The position numbers and the translations under genes were made by a program. A stretch of DNA of 9,524 nt. Source: Bacteroidales bacterium. GTDB taxonomy: Bacteria; Bacteroidota; Bacteroidia; Bacteroidales; F082. Positions 5,342 to 9,524 of this stretch are shown here, one piece after another (the stretch's first letter is position 1; the number at the start of each line of letters is the position of its first letter). The stretch covers positions 1-9,524 of the forward strand of contig JAEEII010000158.1 in the NCBI GenBank assembly GCA_016281295.1. The letters run 5' to 3'. The notes under the pieces are model-generated. The model ran no database searches. It worked only from the letters and a program-made list of their open reading frames with translations, and was not told the origin of the DNA.

Positions 5342-8300
5342 CTACTTACCAAACATCTTTTTGTATTCGTACAAACTCGTACCCTTGTAGTTGAAGTATT
5401 TAGGGCCTTGACACACACCCGAAACGCTTCTCTTATTGCGAGGCATATACTTAGCAGTAAACTCAGCAAGCGTATATACCTCTCCTTCGCACTCTACTTT
5501 ATTTCCCTCAGCAACAGTTAATTCTGTTCCTGTTGGTGTGTAAATAATTCTGTCGCCAACTGAAACGCCACATTCAGCGAGGTCAAAAGTTGCAAATTCG
5601 GGGTCTAATAGTTCGTCTGCATCAAACAGTGTGTCTTGGGCCATCGGTTTAATGATAGATTCAATGTACGTAATCTCCTCTTTCGAGATCCCATACTTTC
5701 TATACAAATCTGAATCAGACCAAGGTCGTGACCAATCCTGAAGAGGCACAAACTGGAAGACATCCCTCGGATTATGCTGGGTCTTCTTCTTTATGGAAAC
5801 TAAATATCTAAAGAAGCGGGTCTTCATGTAAGTGATAATGTTGAGACACTGTTCCTTGCTGAAATTGTGTCGCTCAGGGTCATAACCTACGCAGATATAT
5901 GTGAATGAGCAAACACTATTTGGCTCTCCATAAAAAGGCGTACCTATTACAAATGGATCACCTGCAGTTCCGTAAGAGTTCGGAATTAAGACTTTGTGTA
6001 CGGGGATTGAGGCGTGTCCCTTCTGAACTTGAGACAGCTTCACCCAGCCAGTACCACTCGGATCAAGCCTCTTATTCATATAATACTTGATAGTATGCTC
6101 GGCATCCCTCGTCTTCGAAAACCCTTTCCAGTTAGAACCGAAGTATACATCTCTATCAAACAAGTGCAAGGGGCTGACCAAATCGGAGAAATTATCCTTT
6201 TTAAAGAACTCTCCCTCAACACTAATAATCTTCTTCAATATGTCAACGGCAAAACCATCTCGAATAACAATTCCGGTCCTAAGTTCATTTAGATACATGT
6301 TGTCATTAAACACATGATCCCCTTGGTATAATCTATATTGACATTCCCCATTGTATGAGTCGCTATATAAGAAAAAGCTGACTCCGCCACCAATACCAAC
6401 ACCAGAGAAACATTTTGAGGAATCTTGGAAGTCCACAATTTGGATAAAATGATTCGAATTAATCAATTTATCTGTCCACTCTTCCTTAATACCCATACTT
6501 CCCTTTGTCATCCACCGGCTGGGGGTAATCATTGATACATATTGCGGCTTCAGTTTTATTGCGGCATCTACAAATAAATGATATATAGCTGTTGCCTGAA
6601 AACCAGAAACCGTGGTCATAGCCTGATAAGGAGGGTTGCCTACTATAGCGTTAAACTTCATATCGTTCTCGAGTACGTTATTATTCCAATAATTGATACC
6701 GTTTGTCACTTTGCTGATGAACAGTTCCGGCTGATTTGTAATTTTATTGATCAGATCTTCGAAGTATCTGGCATTGACCTTTGTCTGCCTAAAGCCTCGA
6801 AGCGTCCTCTTTGTGATGCTCTTTGCCATCTCAGTTTTGCAGATGACGAAGATATGGTTTCGAAGGACTTCATCCCAAATCTTATTTTGGGTTTCGACTG
6901 GTACATCCATCGCCAGCATATGTTTATCCCTATATGCCTGGAGTTTCTCGGCAAAGACGCTGTACGCCATATAAAGCGGATACAAGCCCGTCTTAGAATT
7001 GATTTCCAAGATTCGGGTATTGGGGTCTTTGAAAACCTTCTGGGTCACTTCTCCGTGGTCCACAAAGCGAGGTTTTACCCCTTCTGTCTGCATATCCGTA
7101 TCAAAGAAGACCTGGCCACCGATACAGTCGCCAATATGCATATTTACCACACGCCAAGGAGTCAGCACGGTCTCTTTATCCGGATTACGGAAGTAGGAGA
7201 AAATTCGGGCAACATCCCGGGTTCGCTCCGTTGGCGAGAGTTTGTCCGCAACACGGACCAGATCACGGTAGTTGCGACTGACAGCCCTGAACATGTCAGG
7301 ATCGTAGTAAGGAACGAATTCAGCAAAGAGTTCCTTCGTTACACCACGAGGCATGAATTCCTCCCAGGACTGATTGTCGATAAGATCGGCAAAATTTTCC
7401 AACGTGATGTCTTGCCCTTCATCTTTCAGTTCAGCGCCATACATCAACAGCGGGAGGCGGATGGAGATGCCTCGCAAAATGGAGATGGCGCTGTCTGCAT
7501 TCTTCTTCTTTTCTTTGGCTTCTTCCAATGCCGCCAGCTCCTCGGGTGTCCTTTCTCTCTTCGGTTTCTTCTGGATGCGCTCTAACTCCTCATACTGTTC
7601 ATTAGTCAGGCCGGTCTTTGCCATATCAACATCAGTTGAAGTGTGATTCGCCTTGGTGGCACCGATGATTGCGTGGAGGTTTTTGAACTTTTCAAGGGCG
7701 TCTTTATCCAGCTTTCTGAGCATCTCCTGATTATACAAGCGAGGGTCATCGCAGCCGTTACGAGTAACACGGGATATGTATGCACGCTTAAGTTGCTCAA
7801 GCATATTCTCCACGTTGTATGTAGCCATCTTGGTTCCGTTGTAGCCAATGACCGGGCAGAAGTTGAGAAACTCTCCCAGTTTGACACGGTCGCTCTCGGA
7901 TGCAGTCTTCTTGGTTTGGACCTTTGCCGTGTCAGCCAGCACCTTCAAAGTGCGGTCCGGGGCGAAGTCAAAGACGTAGCAGTTCTCCTTGCGTCGGCCA
8001 TCATTAGTCGTGTACGGACTCTGAACACGGAAGATGGTCTGCATATAGGCTTTCGCATCCGTGTTATGAGAACCGGCAAGCATCATCACGGCGGTCCATG
8101 GACGAACGGTGACACCTGTGGTCAGTTTGCCGCAGGACAGGGTAATTGTGCGTGTATCTTCCGGCTCCGGTCCCATCGCCTTCTCTACCATCTTGAGGGC
8201 ATTGTCGGTCTCCACTTCCTCGTCACCGTCGCCAGCGACATTGACAATATCAAACTGGCCGAAGATGGGATGAGCCTTCAGCAGAGCAGACAGCGCCCGT

Positions 8301-9524
8301 GCTTCCTTTACTCCTGGTACCATCCACAGCGTGTGGCGGAAGGCGTTGCGGAATTCGACGGTGGAATATGGATAGTTGCTTTCCGGATCGTACTTGACGA
8401 TGAGGTCCAGGAAGGACTGCACATGCTCTTCGTGAATGAATCGACCTTCCATTCCGTCGGGCATCTGTCGGTGGTCACGCTCGGGGTCGCCGGTCCAGGT
8501 ACGGAAGAATTCCTTGAAGTTGAAAGCGGAGTCCTCGATGTCTTCGAAACCAGCCAGGGCTTTACCAAGGTCAAAGGTGAAGATATTCAGACGAGGCAGT
8601 CCGGCATAGGGGTTCGGGTCACCGAAGTGATTCAAATCCCACTCGGCCTTTGCCTTCTGCTCCATCACGTAGTCCCAGGTGAAGATTTCATCCTCCCTGT
8701 AATCGTCAAGCAGGTTGAAAGGGGTGCCTGAGAGGTTGAGGACGTGGGTGTTCTCTTTGGTGAGCAGTTTGATGACGTTCTGGCCCAGCTCGGTCTGCGT
8801 ACCCTCGTGAGCTTCATCAATGATGAGCATATCGTAGTTGGCCTTGAAGATGGCGGCATTCTTATCGAACTTGCCACCTGCCATCTCGGCACCGCGAAGG
8901 TCTTGCATTGAGGCGAAGTATACATAGTGCTGGTCCGGGTCGCGTTTCGCAAGGCGTTCCAGAATCTCGAAAGGTTCACCCTTCTCACGGGAGCCGTAGG
9001 TGTAGGGGTCCATTATCGAGAATATCTTGTAGAAATCGTCGAACCAGCTCTGGTCTACGACGGGACGGTGCGTGATTATGATGGTGCGGTGGAATTGCAT
9101 TTCCTTTACCACCTGCAGAGCGGAAAGGGTCTTGCCGAAACGCATCTTGGCGTTCCAAAGCATGGACTTGCCACCTGTCTGGAACTTGGTAACGGTTTTA
9201 TGAATGGCATCCTTCTGCTCGGGACGGAATTCGATAGATTCATCAACGGGGACTACTTCTCCTGCACGGATGGACTGGCGTTCCTCCTTCACCGCCTGAA
9301 TGGCAGCCAATGCAGTCTCGACACTACACTCGAACCACTCTCGGCCCTGATTACGCTGTGAGAAGTCGTGGCGCTTGATACCGGAGCGGAGCAGGACATT
9401 GTGGACCTCTTTGTCGTTGAAGGTCGTGATGGTGCCTCCGTGGATGGAGACGGTAAGTTCGGTGTGACGGAGGGTGTAGTCAATGCCTGCCGTCTTGGTG
9501 TACTGGTCTATACGCTTGCGGGCC
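5342..9524 (-). CDS. Single-chain restriction-modification enzyme: T5orf172/GIY-YIG-like nuclease end, SF2 helicase, Eco57I-like adenine methyltransferase (5' truncated)
   Basis: The frame is open to the right edge, giving 1,393 visible residues; the N-terminus is missing. In DNA order from the right edge, 9524 to about 9300 encodes the end of a T5orf172/GIY-YIG-like domain (FNDKEVHNVLL, then REWFE). An SF2 translocase follows: FRPEQ (near 9229), NAKMRFGKT as motif I (about 9154-9128), DEAH (8818-8807), LSGTPF (about 8734), LTTGV as motif V and IFRVQSPY as motif VI (about 8030). After a charged helical linker (7570-7490) comes the methyltransferase, with a degenerate motif I, ILEINSKTGLYPLY (7012-6971), and catalytic NPPY (6637-6626), the N6-adenine type. 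A target-recognition region spans about 6600-5600, and a short module ending QG-KYF...LY ends at the TAG. It would methylate one recognition sequence and translocate and cut unmodified DNA. All visible motifs look intact. Confidence 0.93.
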   Translation of the reverse strand, partial: ARKRIDQYTKTAGIDYTLRHTELTVSIHGGTITTFNDKEVHNVLLRSGIKRHDFSQRNQGREWFECSVETALAAIQAVKEERQSIRAGEVVPVDESIEFRPEQKDAIHKTVTKFQTGGKSMLWNAKMRFGKTLSALQVVKEMQFHRTIIITHRPVVDQSWFDDFYKIFSIMDPYTYGSREKGEPFEILERLAKRDPDQHYVYFASMQDLRGAEMAGGKFDKNAAIFKANYDMLIIDEAHEGTQTELGQNVIKLLTKENTHVLNLSGTPFNLLDDYREDEIFTWDYVMEQKAKAEWDLNHFGDPNPYAGLPRLNIFTFDLGKALAGFEDIEDSAFNFKEFFRTWTGDPERDHRQMPDGMEGRFIHEEHVQSFLDLIVKYDPESNYPYSTVEFRNAFRHTLWMVPGVKEARALSALLKAHPIFGQFDIVNVAGDGDEEVETDNALKMVEKAMGPEPEDTRTITLSCGKLTTGVTVRPWTAVMMLAGSHNTDAKAYMQTIFRVQSPYTTNDGRRKENCYVFDFAPDRTLKVLADTAKVQTKKTASESDRVKLGEFLNFCPVIGYNGTKMATYNVENMLEQLKRAYISRVTRNGCDDPRLYNQEMLRKLDKDALEKFKNLHAIIGATKANHTSTDVDMAKTGLTNEQYEELERIQKKPKRERTPEELAALEEAKEKKKNADSAISILRGISIRLPLLMYGAELKDEGQDITLENFADLIDNQSWEEFMPRGVTKELFAEFVPYYDPDMFRAVSRNYRDLVRVADKLSPTERTRDVARIFSYFRNPDKETVLTPWRVVNMHIGDCIGGQVFFDTDMQTEGVKPRFVDHGEVTQKVFKDPNTRILEINSKTGLYPLYMAYSVFAEKLQAYRDKHMLAMDVPVETQNKIWDEVLRNHIFVICKTEMAKSITKRTLRGFRQTKVNARYFEDLINKITNQPELFISKVTNGINYWNNNVLENDMKFNAIVGNPPYQAMTTVSGFQATAIYHLFVDAAIKLKPQYVSMITPSRWMTKGSMGIKEEWTDKLINSNHFIQIVDFQDSSKCFSGVGIGGGVSFFLYSDSYNGECQYRLYQGDHVFNDNMYLNELRTGIVIRDGFAVDILKKIISVEGEFFKKDNFSDLVSPLHLFDRDVYFGSNWKGFSKTRDAEHTIKYYMNKRLDPSGTGWVKLSQVQKGHASIPVHKVLIPNSYGTAGDPFVIGTPFYGEPNSVCSFTYICVGYDPERHNFSKEQCLNIITYMKTRFFRYLVSIKKKTQHNPRDVFQFVPLQDWSRPWSDSDLYRKYGISKEEITYIESIIKPMAQDTLFDADELLDPEFATFDLAECGVSVGDRIIYTPTGTELTVAEGNKVECEGEVYTLAEFTAKYMPRNKRSVSGVCQGPKYFNYKGTSLYEYKKMFGK
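5393..5410 (-). repeat. Direct repeat copy 2 (inside the enzyme gene 3' end)
   Basis: This is the partner of 4304-4321, 17 of 18 bases identical, coding for the Q-G-x-K-Y-F core of the enzyme's C-terminal module. It is a potential site of homologous recombination or the left scar of an insertion. Confidence 0.75.

Noticed and set aside
5338..5469. 44-codon N-terminal extension of the zinc-ribbon protein
   Set aside because: It lies inside the restriction enzyme coding region, and the ATG at 5337 sits 4 bases after the enzyme's stop, a typical operon start.
7643..8731. Long plus-strand open frame (362 codons) and another at 6578-7585
   Set aside because: Both are antisense to the helicase/methyltransferase gene, have no recognisable motifs, and reflect the composition of the opposite strand.
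1..9524. CRISPR array, tRNA, rRNA or insertion sequence
   Set aside because: No regularly spaced repeats, no tRNA-like or rRNA-like stretches, and no transposase or integrase frame were seen on either strand.

Overview
The window looks like the right-hand end of a defence (restriction) island from a member of the Bacteroidota. That placement is an inference. It rests on the lack of Shine-Dalgarno sequences before the starts, tight gene packing, a lipoprotein, and the look of the restriction enzyme; no rRNA or other marker is present. Seven ordinary genes and one very small one lie head to tail on the minus strand, from the right edge of the window down to position 669. One plus-strand gene (about 12-392) faces them, and 393-668 is a non-coding stretch with a long hairpin.

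Reading in the direction of transcription (right to left), the operon starts with a very large single-chain restriction-modification enzyme (5342 to beyond 9524). It has the end of a GIY-YIG/T5orf172-like nuclease domain, an SF2 helicase/translocase, an Eco57I-like adenine methyltransferase and a target-recognition region. It is followed by a 100-residue zinc-ribbon protein (5035-5337), a lipoprotein (4412-5002), a 44-residue ORF (4241-4375), a 270-residue protein with an acidic coiled coil and a PcrA/UvrD-tail-like Tudor domain (3424-4236), a 76-residue helical protein (3184-3414), a 233-residue protein with a C-terminal zinc ribbon (2473-3174), and a complete GmrSD-like DUF262-DUF1524 nuclease (669-2450). 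Gaps are mostly 4-32 bases, so co-transcription is likely.

The most unusual feature is a layered duplication. The 44-residue ORF is a diverged second copy of the last ~40 residues of the restriction enzyme. Both copies end exactly 4 bases before the start of the next gene. The two zinc-ribbon proteins also share a C-terminal signature, two CxxC pairs followed by P-x-G...R..F..TPM. The simplest reading is that two related 'tails' of the same kind of restriction locus now stand in tandem: tail A is enzyme C-terminus, zinc protein and lipoprotein; tail B is orphan C-terminus, 270 aa, 76 aa, 233 aa and DUF262 nuclease. This would follow recombination or insertion that regenerated the 3' end of the enzyme gene.

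Functionally, the large enzyme would cut or block unmodified DNA, and the GmrSD-like nuclease would act on modified DNA, so the two would cover each other's blind spot. The 270/76/233 set has no function I recognise and is the best candidate here for an undescribed accessory module. A sharp base-composition change near 6.9-7.0 kb inside the enzyme gene suggests that its recognition half has been exchanged.
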